A stretch of DNA of 38,665 bases from Aquibacillus rhizosphaerae (GTDB lineage: Bacteria > Bacillota > Bacilli > Bacillales > Amphibacillaceae). The stretch spans positions 1 to 38,665 of the forward strand of contig NZ_JASTZU010000019.1 in NCBI RefSeq assembly GCF_030282825.1. The letters run 5' to 3'. Position numbers and translations under genes: made by a program. Of the stretch, positions 6,733-15,295 are shown one piece after another. Position 1 is the first letter of the stretch, and the number at the start of each line of letters is the position of its first letter. Under the pieces are notes generated by a model that was not told the origin of the DNA, did no database searches, and was given only the letters and a program-made list of their open reading frames with translations.

Positions 6733-9132
6733 ATGGGGCGAAGCATTAAACGTGCAGCTATTATTGGTTCCGGGATTATGGGTTCTGGGATAGCAGCACA
6801 TTTGGCCAATGTTGGAATCGCGACACTAATGCTCGATATTGCGCCTGAGAAATTAACAGATGAAGAAAAATATAAAGGATTATCTTTACAAGATAAGTGT
6901 GTGCGTAATCGGTTATCTTATAGGAGTAAACAGGCTTTAAAAAAACAAAAGCCATCGCCACTAACGAGTGATAAGAGTCTTGAGTTAATTGAAATAGGTA
7001 ATTTAGAAGATGATGTAACACAGTTAGGTGATATGGATTGGATTGTTGAAGTAGTTGTTGAGAATTTAGACGTTAAAAAACAAATATTAGAAGTGATTGA
7101 TAAGCATCGTAAAAAAGGTAGTATTGTTAGTTCGAACACATCCGGAATTTCTATTGAGAAAATGGTATCTAGTTGCTCTCATGATTTAAAACAAAACTTT
7201 TTAGGTACACATTTCTTTAACCCACCTCGTTATTTAAAATTATTAGAAATCATTCCAACGAAGTGGACGGATCCAGAAGTACTAGCTTTTGTAAGGCGCT
7301 TTGGAGAAAATGATTTAGGTAAAGGTGTGGTTGAAGCGAAAGATACACCTAATTTCATTGCTAATCGTATTGGAACTTACGGATTACTCGTAACTGTAAA
7401 AGAAATGCTTGAACGGGGTTTAACAGTTGGAGAAGTTGATTCGGTCACTGGACCGTTGATTGGTAGACCTAAGAGTGCCACTTTCCGTACATTAGATGTA
7501 GTTGGATTAGACACGTTTGCACATGTAGCAAACAATGTCTATGAACAGGTTACTGGGAATGAAAAGTCTATCTTCAAAACTCCTGACTTTATGCAAACAA
7601 TGATAAACAATAAATGGTTTGGTGAAAAATCAGCGCAAGGTTTTTATTTAAAAAGGAAGGAGCAAGGCAAAAGTTTTATTTTTCAGTTGAATCCCAATAC
7701 ATTAGAGTACGAACCAAGGGATTCATTGAAAACAAAAGCTACTGAATTAGCTAAGCAGGAAAAAGGTTCTAAGCGAAAAATGAAAGCGCTTTTATCAGTG
7801 AGGGATGACAGAGCTAGTGATTTTGTTTGGTCAGTGATAAAGCCAGTATTACTTTATTCTGCTGATTTAGTAGGTGAGATTGCTGATGATATTATTTCCA
7901 TTGATCAAGCAATGCGTTGGGGGTTTGGCTGGGAACTAGGACCCTTTGAAATCTGGGATGCGCTTGGATTCGAGCAGACTTTTGATCGTATGGTTGAAGA
8001 CGAAGAAGAAATTCCAAATTGGATTAAAGAAATGAATGCAAATAATAAAAAATATTTTTACTATCCAAAAGAAGGAAATATGTATTTTTATGAGCAAGGT
8101 GGTTACAAACAACAAGCTTTTAATAAAAAAGAAATTAATTTAAAACTTACTAAAGAAAAGCATGGCGTTATTATGAAAAACACTGGGGCAAGTTTAATTG
8201 ATGTAGGTGATGGAATTGCTTGTTTAGAATTTCAATCAAAAAGCAATGCAATTGGAATGGATATTTTACAAATGATTAATGAATCAATCGAAGAAGTGGA
8301 TAAGAACTATGAAGGCCTTGTAATCGGAAATCAAGGAAATAATTTCTGTGTGGGTGCTAATATTGCGATGATGTTAATGGAAGCGCAGGATGGTAATTAT
8401 TTTGAACTGGAAATGGTCGTTAGACAATTTCAAAAAGCAATGATGAATATCAAATATGCTAAGAATCCTGTCGTTGTTGCACCGTTTGGTATGGCCTTAG
8501 GTGGTGGAGCAGAAGTATCGTTACCTGCGAGTTCACTTCAAGCTGCGCAAGAAACGTATATCGGATTAGTGGAATTTGGTGTAGGACTTATTCCTGGTGG
8601 TGGAGGTAATAAAGAATTGTATTTAAAACAACTAAGAAATCTACCTCAAGGTGTTGACTTTGATTTACAAAAGATAGCAAACAAAACATTCGAAACGATA
8701 GCAATGGCGAAGGTTTCTACTTCTGCTCAGGAAGGGTTGGAGAATGGATTTTTAAATAAACAGGACGGTATATCAGTTAACCAAGCACATTTAATTGATG
8801 ATGCAAAACAAAAAGTATTAAGTCTTAAGAGAGCGGGTTATCAAGCCCTTAAACGTGAGAAAGTTCCAGTCGTTGGAGAATCGGGATACGCAACAATGTT
8901 GTTAGGTGCAAAGACACTAGCATATGGTGGCTACGCTTCAGAACACGACTTGAAAATAGCTGAGAAGTTAGCATTTGTTCTCGCTGGTGGCAGGGTTAAA
9001 CAAGGGACATTCGTTGATGAACAATACTTATTAGACATTGAGAGAGAAGCATTCTTGAGTTTGATTGGTGAACCAAAAACACAAGCAAGGATGCAACACA
9101 TGTTGATGAAAGGTAAGGCATTACGTAACTAG
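6733..9132 (+). CDS. fadN: 3-hydroxyacyl-CoA dehydrogenase / enoyl-CoA hydratase FadN
   Basis: A 799-residue two-domain enzyme that carries out the hydration and NAD-dependent oxidation steps of fatty-acid beta-oxidation. The N-terminal half is the dehydrogenase: NAD-binding loop GSGIMGSGIAAHL near residue 12 and the catalytic HFFNPPRYLKLLEIIPT. The C-terminal part, from about residue 500, is a crotonase-fold hydratase with NNFCVGANIAMM, GMALGGGAEVSL and the acidic VEFGVGLIPGGG loop. This order is reversed relative to E. coli FadB and matches B. subtilis FadN. I choose the ATG at 6733 because GGGGG stands seven bases before it; the upstream in-frame ATG at 6691 lies within the FadR box. fadA follows after 34 bases. 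Confidence 0.96.
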   Translation: MGRSIKRAAIIGSGIMGSGIAAHLANVGIATLMLDIAPEKLTDEEKYKGLSLQDKCVRNRLSYRSKQALKKQKPSPLTSDKSLELIEIGNLEDDVTQLGDMDWIVEVVVENLDVKKQILEVIDKHRKKGSIVSSNTSGISIEKMVSSCSHDLKQNFLGTHFFNPPRYLKLLEIIPTKWTDPEVLAFVRRFGENDLGKGVVEAKDTPNFIANRIGTYGLLVTVKEMLERGLTVGEVDSVTGPLIGRPKSATFRTLDVVGLDTFAHVANNVYEQVTGNEKSIFKTPDFMQTMINNKWFGEKSAQGFYLKRKEQGKSFIFQLNPNTLEYEPRDSLKTKATELAKQEKGSKRKMKALLSVRDDRASDFVWSVIKPVLLYSADLVGEIADDIISIDQAMRWGFGWELGPFEIWDALGFEQTFDRMVEDEEEIPNWIKEMNANNKKYFYYPKEGNMYFYEQGGYKQQAFNKKEINLKLTKEKHGVIMKNTGASLIDVGDGIACLEFQSKSNAIGMDILQMINESIEEVDKNYEGLVIGNQGNNFCVGANIAMMLMEAQDGNYFELEMVVRQFQKAMMNIKYAKNPVVVAPFGMALGGGAEVSLPASSLQAAQETYIGLVEFGVGLIPGGGGNKELYLKQLRNLPQGVDFDLQKIANKTFETIAMAKVSTSAQEGLENGFLNKQDGISVNQAHLIDDAKQKVLSLKRAGYQALKREKVPVVGESGYATMLLGAKTLAYGGYASEHDLKIAEKLAFVLAGGRVKQGTFVDEQYLLDIEREAFLSLIGEPKTQARMQHMLMKGKALRN

Positions 9133-9166
9133 CAACTAAACCGAAAAGGAAAAGAGGGGAAGGACT

Positions 9167-10342
9167 TTGAAAGAAGCTGTTATCGTGGCTGGAGCTCGTA
9201 CGCCAATCGGGAAGGCGAAAAAAGGTTCACTGGCCCATATGCGCGCGGACGATCTTTCGGCATTAACCATAAAAGAAACGTTAAAAAGAGCGGGGGATTA
9301 TGAAGGAGTTGTTGACGACGTAATTATTGGTTGCGCAATGCCTGAGGCAGAACAAGGAATGAATATGGCCCGTAATATTGCAGGTCTAGCTGGACTACCA
9401 ATAACGGTTCCTGGAATTACAATTAACAGATATTGCTCTTCAGGATTGCAAAGTATTGCCTATGCAGCCGATCGAATTAGACTAGGAGAAGCAGGCGCTA
9501 TCATTGCAGGTGGAGCAGAGTCGATGAGTTTAATACCAATGGGTGAGCATGTTATTAGGCCAAACATAAGCTTGGTAGAAAGCGCTCCAGGTTATTACAT
9601 GTCGATGGGTCACACTGCGGAAGAGGTTGCGAAACGTTTTGATATATCAAGAGCAGACCAAGATGCTTTTGCTACAAGAAGTCATAAGCGGGCAGCAGAA
9701 GCGATTGCTGCAAACAAATTTAAAGATGAAATTGTTCCAGTAGAAGTAGTTCATAGACAAGTAAATGCGACTAATAAATTGATGGAACAATCATTCCTAT
9801 TTGAAATGGATGAAGGGGTAAGACCAGAGACAAATGAAGTAGGACTTTCTAAATTAAAGCCTGCATTTTCCTTGAACGGTACAGTAACTGCAGGTAATTC
9901 ATCACAAATGAGTGATGGGGCTGCTTCGGTGTTAATAATGGATCATGAGCATGCAATACAACAAGAACTAAAGCCTTTAGTTAAATTTCGTTCGTATGCT
10001 GTAGCTGGTGTAGAACCAGAAATCATGGGGGTAGGACCTGTTAAAGCAATTCCAAAAGCGATTAAAATGGCTGGACTTTCATTGGGGAATATTGGATTGT
10101 TCGAGCTGAATGAAGCCTTTGCTTCTCAATCTATCCGTGTGATACGTGAACTAGGGCTAGATGAAGATAAAGTTAATGTTAATGGTGGTGCGATTGCGCT
10201 TGGTCATCCATTAGGTTGTACAGGAACCAAACTTACACTTAGCTTAATTTATGAGATGAAACGGCGCAATATCCAGTTTGGAGTTGTAACAATGTGTATT
10301 GGTGGAGGTATGGGTGCTGCAGGAGTATTTGAATTAATATAA
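9167..10342 (+). CDS. fadA: Acetyl-CoA C-acyltransferase (thiolase) FadA
   Basis: A 391-residue thiolase that performs the last step of beta-oxidation, cleaving 3-ketoacyl-CoA to acetyl-CoA and a shortened acyl-CoA. The nucleophilic cysteine is in NRYCSSGLQSIAYA, the active-site histidine in NVNGGAIALGHPLGCTG, and the second cysteine in MCIGGGMGAAGVFE. Length and motifs are standard. Translation starts at a TTG, with AGAGGGGAAGG upstream. It is the second gene of the fadN-fadA-fadE operon; fadE begins 13 bases after its stop. Expression should follow FadR. Confidence 0.96.
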   Translation: MKEAVIVAGARTPIGKAKKGSLAHMRADDLSALTIKETLKRAGDYEGVVDDVIIGCAMPEAEQGMNMARNIAGLAGLPITVPGITINRYCSSGLQSIAYAADRIRLGEAGAIIAGGAESMSLIPMGEHVIRPNISLVESAPGYYMSMGHTAEEVAKRFDISRADQDAFATRSHKRAAEAIAANKFKDEIVPVEVVHRQVNATNKLMEQSFLFEMDEGVRPETNEVGLSKLKPAFSLNGTVTAGNSSQMSDGAASVLIMDHEHAIQQELKPLVKFRSYAVAGVEPEIMGVGPVKAIPKAIKMAGLSLGNIGLFELNEAFASQSIRVIRELGLDEDKVNVNGGAIALGHPLGCTGTKLTLSLIYEMKRRNIQFGVVTMCIGGGMGAAGVFELI

Positions 10343-10355
10343 AGGGAGTGAGAAT

Positions 10356-12140
10356 ATGGGTGAAACAAAGGATAAGGTGTTTAAAGGTGGCGCTTTTATA
10401 GTTGAGGATTTGAGACCAGAAGACATTATTACACCAGAAGATTTTAATGAAGAGCATAAAATGATTGCAAAAATGACAGAAGATTTTGTACTAGGTGAAG
10501 TTGTTCCTAAAATTGATAATTTAGAAAATCATGAGTTTGAACATTCGGTTAAATTATTAAAACAAGCAGGTGAATTAGGTTTGTTAGGGGTCGATGTACC
10601 TGAAGAATATGGAGGACTTGGTTTAGATAAAATCAGTTCGTCGCTAATTACAGAAAAGTTCTCACGTGCTGGTGGATTTTCTGTAACACATGGTGCACAT
10701 GTTGGCATTGGCTCGCTTCCTATAGTTTTCTTTGGAAATGAGGAACAGAAGCAAAAATATTTGCCACTTTTAGCAAGCGGTCATAAATTAGCGGCATATG
10801 CACTAACTGAACCTGGATCTGGATCAGATGCTTTGGGTGCAAAAACGAATGCTAAATTAAATGATGCAGGTACACATTACATTCTAAATGGTGAAAAACA
10901 ATGGATAACTAACGCTGCATTTGCAGATATATTTATTGTTTATGCTCAAGTTGATGGTGACAAATTCACTGCTTTTATTGTTGAACGTGATTTTGCAGGT
11001 GTATCAACGGGTCCAGAGGAAAAGAAGATGGGAATAAAAAGCTCGTCAACGCGTACAGTAGTTTTAGACGATGCAGAAGTTCCCGTTGAAAATGTATTAG
11101 GAGAAATTGGCCGTGGGCATATCATAGCTTTCAATATTTTAAATGTTGGTAGATATAAATTAGCTGTTGGTGGTATAGGTGGTGCTAAAAGAAGCATTGA
11201 ACTTTCTGCAATATACGCTAATCAACGTAAACAATTTAACACACCAATTGCAAAGTTCTCTTTAATTCAAGAAAAACTTGGTACAATGGCAGCGAATACG
11301 TATGCGAATGAGAGTGCTGTATATCGAACTGTTGGGCTTTTTGAACAGCGAATGGGAATGTTAAACGAACAAGAGCTAAAGGATGGAAAAGCAGTAGCTA
11401 AAGCAATAGCTGAATATCAAATTGAGTGTTCATTAAATAAAGTGTTTGGAACTGAATTAATGGATTATGTGGCCGATGAAGCTGTTCAGATTTACGGCGG
11501 ATATGGATTTATGCAGGAGTATGAAGTTGAAAGAATGTACCGAGATTCACGGATACAGAGAATATTTGAAGGTACGAATGAAATAAACCGTTTACTAATC
11601 CCCGGCACGCTAATGAAAAAAGCTATGAAAGGCGAACTACCTTTATTAGAAAAAGCACAGGCATTACAGGAAGAATTAATGATGCTAATGCCAGAAGAAG
11701 TAGGTACAAATGTTTTAGAAAAAGAAAAATATCTACTTAAAAATGCTAAGAAGATAGGGCTACTTGCATCAGGTATTGCGGCCCAAAAATTTGGCGCTAA
11801 ACTAGAGAAAGAACAAGAAGTGTTGGTTAATATTGCAGATATTGTTGCAGAAGTGTACAATATGGAATCCGCTTTATTAAGAACAGAAAAGGCAATGGAG
11901 AAAACAGGAGAAGAGAAAAATAAACAAAAGGTCTTATACACGGAGGTTTATGTTCAAGAAGCTTTCAATCGGATAGAGGCACATGCTAAGGAAACGATTA
12001 TAGCAAGTGAAACAGGTGACACATTACGAATTACGCTTTCAGCTATGAGAAAACTAACTAGGCATGAACCAACTAATGTTATTCTGAAAAAACGAGACAT
12101 TGCTAAAGCATTACTTGAAGCAGAAAAATATATAGTCTAA
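10356..12140 (+). CDS. fadE: Acyl-CoA dehydrogenase FadE
   Basis: A 594-residue FAD-dependent acyl-CoA dehydrogenase for the first oxidation step of beta-oxidation. Signature ALTEPGSGSDALGAKTNA (about residues 150-167) contacts FAD and substrate, and the second signature IYGGYGFMQEYEVERMYRD is followed by IQRIFEGTNEINR, where the family's catalytic glutamate lies. The extra C-terminal helical domain of about 180 residues makes it longer than the 380-residue short-chain enzymes, as in B. subtilis FadE. It is the last gene of the operon, started by AAAGGGAGTGAG and closed by a terminator ten bases after the stop. Confidence 0.96.
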   Translation: MGETKDKVFKGGAFIVEDLRPEDIITPEDFNEEHKMIAKMTEDFVLGEVVPKIDNLENHEFEHSVKLLKQAGELGLLGVDVPEEYGGLGLDKISSSLITEKFSRAGGFSVTHGAHVGIGSLPIVFFGNEEQKQKYLPLLASGHKLAAYALTEPGSGSDALGAKTNAKLNDAGTHYILNGEKQWITNAAFADIFIVYAQVDGDKFTAFIVERDFAGVSTGPEEKKMGIKSSSTRTVVLDDAEVPVENVLGEIGRGHIIAFNILNVGRYKLAVGGIGGAKRSIELSAIYANQRKQFNTPIAKFSLIQEKLGTMAANTYANESAVYRTVGLFEQRMGMLNEQELKDGKAVAKAIAEYQIECSLNKVFGTELMDYVADEAVQIYGGYGFMQEYEVERMYRDSRIQRIFEGTNEINRLLIPGTLMKKAMKGELPLLEKAQALQEELMMLMPEEVGTNVLEKEKYLLKNAKKIGLLASGIAAQKFGAKLEKEQEVLVNIADIVAEVYNMESALLRTEKAMEKTGEEKNKQKVLYTEVYVQEAFNRIEAHAKETIIASETGDTLRITLSAMRKLTRHEPTNVILKKRDIAKALLEAEKYIV

Positions 12141-12150
12141 ATTTAAAGAG

Positions 12151-12184
12151 AAATCCTTATCAAAATTTGATAGGGATTTTTTGT
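12151..12184 (+). terminator. Intrinsic terminator of fadNAE
   Basis: AAATCCTTATCAAA pairs with TTTGATAGGGATTT (one wobble), followed by a run of six T. It lies ten bases after fadE. Confidence 0.88.
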
Positions 12185-12313
12185 TAAGATTTTAGGCTAC
12201 CCAGATAAAAGGGTATGAATAGATCATTTTTGTTTTGTATAAAAATAATGAGACCGTATTAATAAACAATAAATGGTTAATATGATAAAATGTGAGAAAG
12301 AGGAGGTAGTTAG

Positions 12314-12670
12314 ATGACATTAACCTTTTATTGGTATCCAAAATGTGGAACATGCCAGAAAGCAAAAAAATGGATTGAAAACAACGATATAAAACTTAAC
12401 GAAATACATATTGTAGATAGTCCCCCAACAAAAGAAGAGTTAAAAGAATTGATTGCTAATAGTGGCCTGCCAATAAAAAAGTTCTTTAACACAAGTGGCA
12501 AAAAATATCGAGAATTAGGGTTGAAAGATAAATTGTTGGAAGCTGATGAAGATCAAAAGTTGGAGTGGTTAGCATCTGATGGTATGCTAATTAAAAGACC
12601 CATAACCACAGACGGAAAACAAGTAACAGTAGGTTTTAATGAAGAAAATTTTGAACAGACTTGGAAATAA
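12314..12670 (+). CDS. yusI: Spx/ArsC-family thioredoxin-fold protein YusI
   Basis: A 118-residue ArsC/Spx-like protein with the thioredoxin fold and the motif CGTC (C11, C14) after the first strand FYWYPK. The LIKRPI segment at about residues 93-98 is the conserved Arg-Pro region of the family. It could be an arsenate reductase-like or thiol-disulfide protein; the Spx regulator itself is less likely because the C-terminal and RNA-polymerase contact features differ, and the genomic slot is that of B. subtilis yusI. Real substrates are unknown. AGAGGAGGTAG gives a strong start signal. gcvH follows after 65 bases. Confidence 0.85.
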   Translation: MTLTFYWYPKCGTCQKAKKWIENNDIKLNEIHIVDSPPTKEELKELIANSGLPIKKFFNTSGKKYRELGLKDKLLEADEDQKLEWLASDGMLIKRPITTDGKQVTVGFNEENFEQTWK

Positions 12671-12735
12671 AGTATAAGGTGAACAGTGGAAACTGTATGC
12701 TTTAACTACATAAAAGAAAAAATGGAGGTAGAATG

Positions 12736-13119
12736 ATGAGTTTACCAAAAGATTTACGTTATTCTGAAGAACATGAGTGGGTAAAAGTAGAAGGAGAAAA
12801 AGTGCGTATTGGAATTACCGAACATGCTCAATCTGAGCTTGGTGATATTGTATTTGTGGAACTACCTGAAGTCGGTGATGAAGTAGAAGCGGACGAGCCT
12901 TTTGGCAGTGTAGAGTCAGTTAAAACTGTTTCTGAACTATATGCACCATTGAGTGGAAAAGTAGTGGAAGTGAATGAAGAACTTGATGATAGTCCGGAAT
13001 TTGTAAACGAATCACCATATGAAAAAGCTTGGATGATTGTTGTAGAGCCAAGTGATTCATCACAATTAGATGATTTAATGTCTGCTGAACAGTATCAAAA
13101 AATGATTGAAGAAGATTAA
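12736..13119 (+). CDS. gcvH: Glycine cleavage system H protein
   Basis: A 127-residue lipoyl carrier protein that shuttles the aminomethyl group between the P, T and L proteins of glycine cleavage, and in Bacillus also acts as the lipoyl relay for other 2-oxoacid dehydrogenases. The lipoylated lysine is K63 in [14 protein letters not shown]. The sequence [15 protein letters not shown] and the end [13 protein letters not shown] match Bacillus GcvH very closely. Two adjacent ATG codons are possible; I choose the second (12736), seven bases from GGAGG, which also fits the family N-terminus MSLPKD. As in B. subtilis it is apart from the gcvT-gcvP genes. Confidence 0.96.
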   Translation: MSLPKDLRYSEEHEWVKVEGEKVRIGITEHAQSELGDIVFVELPEVGDEVEADEPFGSVESVKTVSELYAPLSGKVVEVNEELDDSPEFVNESPYEKAWMIVVEPSDSSQLDDLMSAEQYQKMIEED

Positions 13120-13151
13120 ATAAGCTGATTTTTATAGCAATAGTGCATGAA

Positions 13152-13180
13152 TTTACAGATTTCAAATACAATGTTATAAG
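13152..13180 (+). promoter_or_regulatory. Candidate SigA promoter for yusF-yusE-(yusD)
   Basis: TTTACA (13152-13157), 17-nt spacer, TATAAG (13175-13180). Transcription would start near 13187, just before a hairpin, giving a leader of about 130 nt before yusF. Confidence 0.5.
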
Positions 13181-13193
13181 AGAACAAAATGAT

Positions 13194-13220
13194 CCCTTGT
13201 TACAGTCGAAGTGACAAGGG
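13194..13220 (+). other. Hairpin at the 5' end of the yusF leader
   Basis: CCCTTGTTAC pairs with GTGACAAGGG (one wobble) around a 7-nt loop. Only a weak T-rich stretch follows, so it could be a gcvH terminator, an attenuator, or a 5' stabilising hairpin, since the candidate promoter would start RNA about seven bases before it. Confidence 0.45.
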
Positions 13221-13320
13221 GTTATTACTAATAGAGGTGAAACCGAGTTCTTAAGCCTTTCGGAAGTAACCGTTTAATTATTAAAACTATTTCTATAAAA
13301 TAAAGCAGGTGATCTGATTA

Positions 13321-13671
13321 ATGGTAGATAATGAAAAAATTATCATTGTTGAAGGACTTTCAGATAAAAAACAAATTAAAAAGATTTTGGCCGACGAAGT
13401 AGAGATTATTTGTACAAATGGAACGTTAGGTGTGGAAAGACTGGAAGAGTTATTAATCGAATATGACCTTGATAACAAGGATGTTTTTATTTTGGTTGAC
13501 GAAGATAATGCGGGACACAAGTTAAGAAAACAACTTTCAAAGGAACTTCCACACGCGGAACATATTTTTATTGATAAGGCCTTTCGTGAAGTCGCCGCGA
13601 CACCTGAACCTGAATTAGCCACGGCATTATTGAGCAGAAGTATCGCTGTAAATCCAATATTTCTTATATAA
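13321..13671 (+). CDS. yusF: Small Toprim-domain protein YusF
   Basis: A 116-residue stand-alone Toprim protein. The metal-binding glutamate is in IIIVEGLSD (E11, with D15) and the acidic pair in ILVDEDNAGHK (D60, D62). This is the small primase-like or RNase M5-related family present in the same slot in B. subtilis (yusF). Such domains bind Mg2+ and cut or join nucleic acid, but no substrate is known for this one. It is shorter than RNase M5 (about 180 residues) and lacks the C-terminal part. The ATG at 13321 has GCAGGTGATC upstream. yusE follows after 11 bases and is probably co-transcribed. Confidence 0.85.
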   Translation: MVDNEKIIIVEGLSDKKQIKKILADEVEIICTNGTLGVERLEELLIEYDLDNKDVFILVDEDNAGHKLRKQLSKELPHAEHIFIDKAFREVAATPEPELATALLSRSIAVNPIFLI

Positions 13672-13682
13672 GGTTGATAAAA

Positions 13683-13991
13683 ATGAAAGAGATAACGTTA
13701 GAAGTGCTAAAAGACGAGACAAAAGAACTCATCTTGTTCATACATACACCACTTTGTGGAACATGTCACATCGCAAGGAAAATGCTGGTTACGGTTGAAG
13801 TCATGAAAAACAACCTGACGTTTTATGAGGTGAATGCATCCTTTTTTCCTGACTTTATGCAAGAAAAAAGGATTGAAAGTGTCCCTTGTCTTCTAATTAT
13901 GAAAGCAGGAAGAATCCAAGAAAGAGTATATTCTTTTGAATCAGTTGTAAAACTTAATAGTATTATTAATAGACATTTTTTTGCTGAATAA
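13683..13991 (+). CDS. yusE: Thioredoxin-like protein YusE
   Basis: A 102-residue thioredoxin-fold protein with the motif CGTC in FIHTPLCGTCHIARK, a cis-proline loop in IESVPCLLIMKAG, and no signal peptide, so it is a cytoplasmic thiol-disulfide protein. Its WCGPC is replaced by LCGTC, so redox potential and partners may differ from TrxA. I choose the ATG at 13683, nine bases from AAGG; a TTG three codons upstream has no room for a ribosome-binding site. The Toprim gene ends 11 bases before. Slot and motif match B. subtilis yusE; its role there is unknown. Confidence 0.85.
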   Translation: MKEITLEVLKDETKELILFIHTPLCGTCHIARKMLVTVEVMKNNLTFYEVNASFFPDFMQEKRIESVPCLLIMKAGRIQERVYSFESVVKLNSIINRHFFAE

Positions 13992-14067
13992 TTGTCGGAA
14001 ATTAAGATTATAATCAAATTTTTTCCCTAATGAATAAGTTATTCGTAACTAAAGAGGAGTTAAGGAA

Positions 14068-14394
14068 ATGGATACAGCATTCTTGCTTGGTTGGAAGGAT
14101 ACGCTAGAATCTCGTTCGGATTTATTATGTTTACATAAAAATAAGAAAGTAGATATTCACTTTGTCTATAATAACAATGATTTTCTTATCTCTTTTAATC
14201 ATGGTGTGATTGAACTCAATCAATCGATAAATCATGATCCAGATTTATCGATTGAAACAACAAATCAAATCATAGATGAGCTTATCAGTGGTAAAACTAA
14301 ACTTACTTCTGTTCCAAATGAATTAGCACGTATTACAGGTAAGTATAAAGATGTTTTATTCTTTGAAGCAATTTTATATCTATCAAGTAGTTAA
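14068..14394 (+). CDS. yusD: YusD-like protein, SCP2-type fold likely
   Basis: A 108-residue protein matching the slot and size of B. subtilis yusD. The strand-rich first half (KKVDIHFVYNNNDFLISFNHGVIELN) followed by PDLSIETTNQIIDELISGK resembles SCP2 sterol-binding-like domains, where this segment is written as a typical 'dvtitgt...ll.G' pattern. No catalytic residues can be named. Start: AAAGAGGAGTTAAGG upstream. A 13-bp palindrome GAATAAGTTATTC (14032-14044) lies just before the ribosome-binding site. Its stop is only five bases from the stop of the convergent redoxin gene, so no terminator hairpin fits between them. Confidence 0.65.
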   Translation: MDTAFLLGWKDTLESRSDLLCLHKNKKVDIHFVYNNNDFLISFNHGVIELNQSINHDPDLSIETTNQIIDELISGKTKLTSVPNELARITGKYKDVLFFEAILYLSSS

Positions 14395-14399
14395 TGGAA

Positions 14400-14816
14400 C
14401 TAGACAATTAATTGCCCAAGGCTTTTAACGATTTGTAAAAAATCAGACTTATCGTCAAAATGACTATGAATCTCTCCAGTTGAATTAATGATAATTGTTG
14501 TAGGCACACCTTTACAATCGAATTTATCATAGGTGTCACGCCCTTTATCAATTAGTGTCGTTTGTGATAGGAACTTACTCGTATAATCAATTGGATCCAT
14601 TTGATTTCTTTCTCTACCGGCAACATTAATCGTTAACATTTTTACTTTATTTTTATCAATTGAATGATAGAGTTGTTCTTTTTTTGGTAAGTCTGTACCA
14701 CATTCAGGGCACCAAGATGTCCAAAAACTAATAATTATTATTTTTCCGAGATCATCTGTTAAAGAATATGTTCCCTCTTTATTTATGAATGGAAGTTTAA
14801 AGTTTGGAGCTTTCAT
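14400..14816 (-). CDS. TlpA/ResA-like thiol-disulfide redoxin
   Basis: A 138-residue AhpC/TSA-Redoxin domain protein. It begins with KAPNFKLPFINKEG, typical of the family's first strand, has the active site FWTSWCPECGTDLPK and the cis-proline loop CKGVPTTIIIN. It lacks the N-terminal membrane anchor of ResA and TlpA, so as read it is cytoplasmic. ResA-type proteins reduce cytochrome c apoproteins or other disulfides outside the cell; that role is unlikely without an anchor. The start is supported by AGAGAGGCAT. It faces yusD tail to tail with five bases between, and its promoter region backs onto the metN leader. Confidence 0.85.
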   Translation of the reverse strand: MKAPNFKLPFINKEGTYSLTDDLGKIIIISFWTSWCPECGTDLPKKEQLYHSIDKNKVKMLTINVAGRERNQMDPIDYTSKFLSQTTLIDKGRDTYDKFDCKGVPTTIIINSTGEIHSHFDDKSDFLQIVKSLGQLIV

Positions 14817-14961
14817 AATATGCCTCTCTTTCTGATTTTCCTATGTGTATCCTAACTTAAGTACCCAATTTTTTAAAGTGTTTTAAATTAGGCTTAAGCA
14901 CTTTGTTTATACCGTTTTATGATTATTTTAGTAGTGGAAATTTAAGTTTTAAATTTTTTTA

Positions 14962-14990
14962 TTGACACAAATTTATCTCCATGCTAGAAT
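14962..14990 (+). promoter_or_regulatory. SigA promoter of metNPQ
   Basis: Perfect TTGACA (14962-14967), 17-nt spacer, TAGAAT (14985-14990). It starts RNA near 14997, about 45 nt before the S-box. Confidence 0.9.
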
Positions 14991-15041
14991 CTTGCTTAGC
15001 GCTATTCATAAAAACAATAATCATAAAAAATAATATATAAA

Positions 15042-15156
15042 TCTCTTATCAAGAGAGGTGGAGGGACTGGCCCTATGAAACCCGGCAACCGTTAAACATG
15101 ATAATGTTTAAAATGGTGCCAATTCCTGCGGAGCATAAGCTTTGGCAGATGAGAGA
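15042..15156 (+). promoter_or_regulatory. SAM-I (S-box) riboswitch
   Basis: The leader contains the conserved S-box blocks in order: CTTATCAAGAGAGGTGGAGG, GACTGGCCCTATGA, CCCGGCAACC, GGTGCCAATTCCTGC and the closing GATGAGAG that pairs with the 5' CTCTTATC. S-adenosylmethionine binding should favour the terminator that follows (15175-15213), so the methionine importer is shut off when SAM is abundant. Confidence 0.97.
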
Positions 15157-15174
15157 ACACGAAAGAAGCTATTT

Positions 15175-15213
15175 GCGTCTTTCTGTTCTCATGAACAGAA
15201 AGATGCATTTTTT
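15175..15213 (+). terminator. Riboswitch-controlled terminator of metNPQ
   Basis: A 14-bp stem, built on CTTTCTGTTC with GAACAGAAAG, closes a TCAT loop and is followed by a run of six T. It lies directly behind the S-box aptamer, as expected for transcription attenuation. Confidence 0.92.
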
Positions 15214-15295
15214 GTTGAAAAAACAGAATAATAGTTATTATATAATAACTATTATTCTTATAGACAAATACTAAAGATGGTAGGAGGGATATATA

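Noticed and set aside
11492-11941. 149-codon minus-strand frame inside fadE
   Set aside because: It runs antisense to a well-conserved enzyme region, is serine-rich in the manner of shadow frames and has no start signals.
14032-14044. GAATAAGTTATTC as a second FadR operator before yusD
   Set aside because: Its arms differ from TGAATGA/TCATTCA and the spacing is shorter than the FadR box, so it is recorded only as a palindrome.
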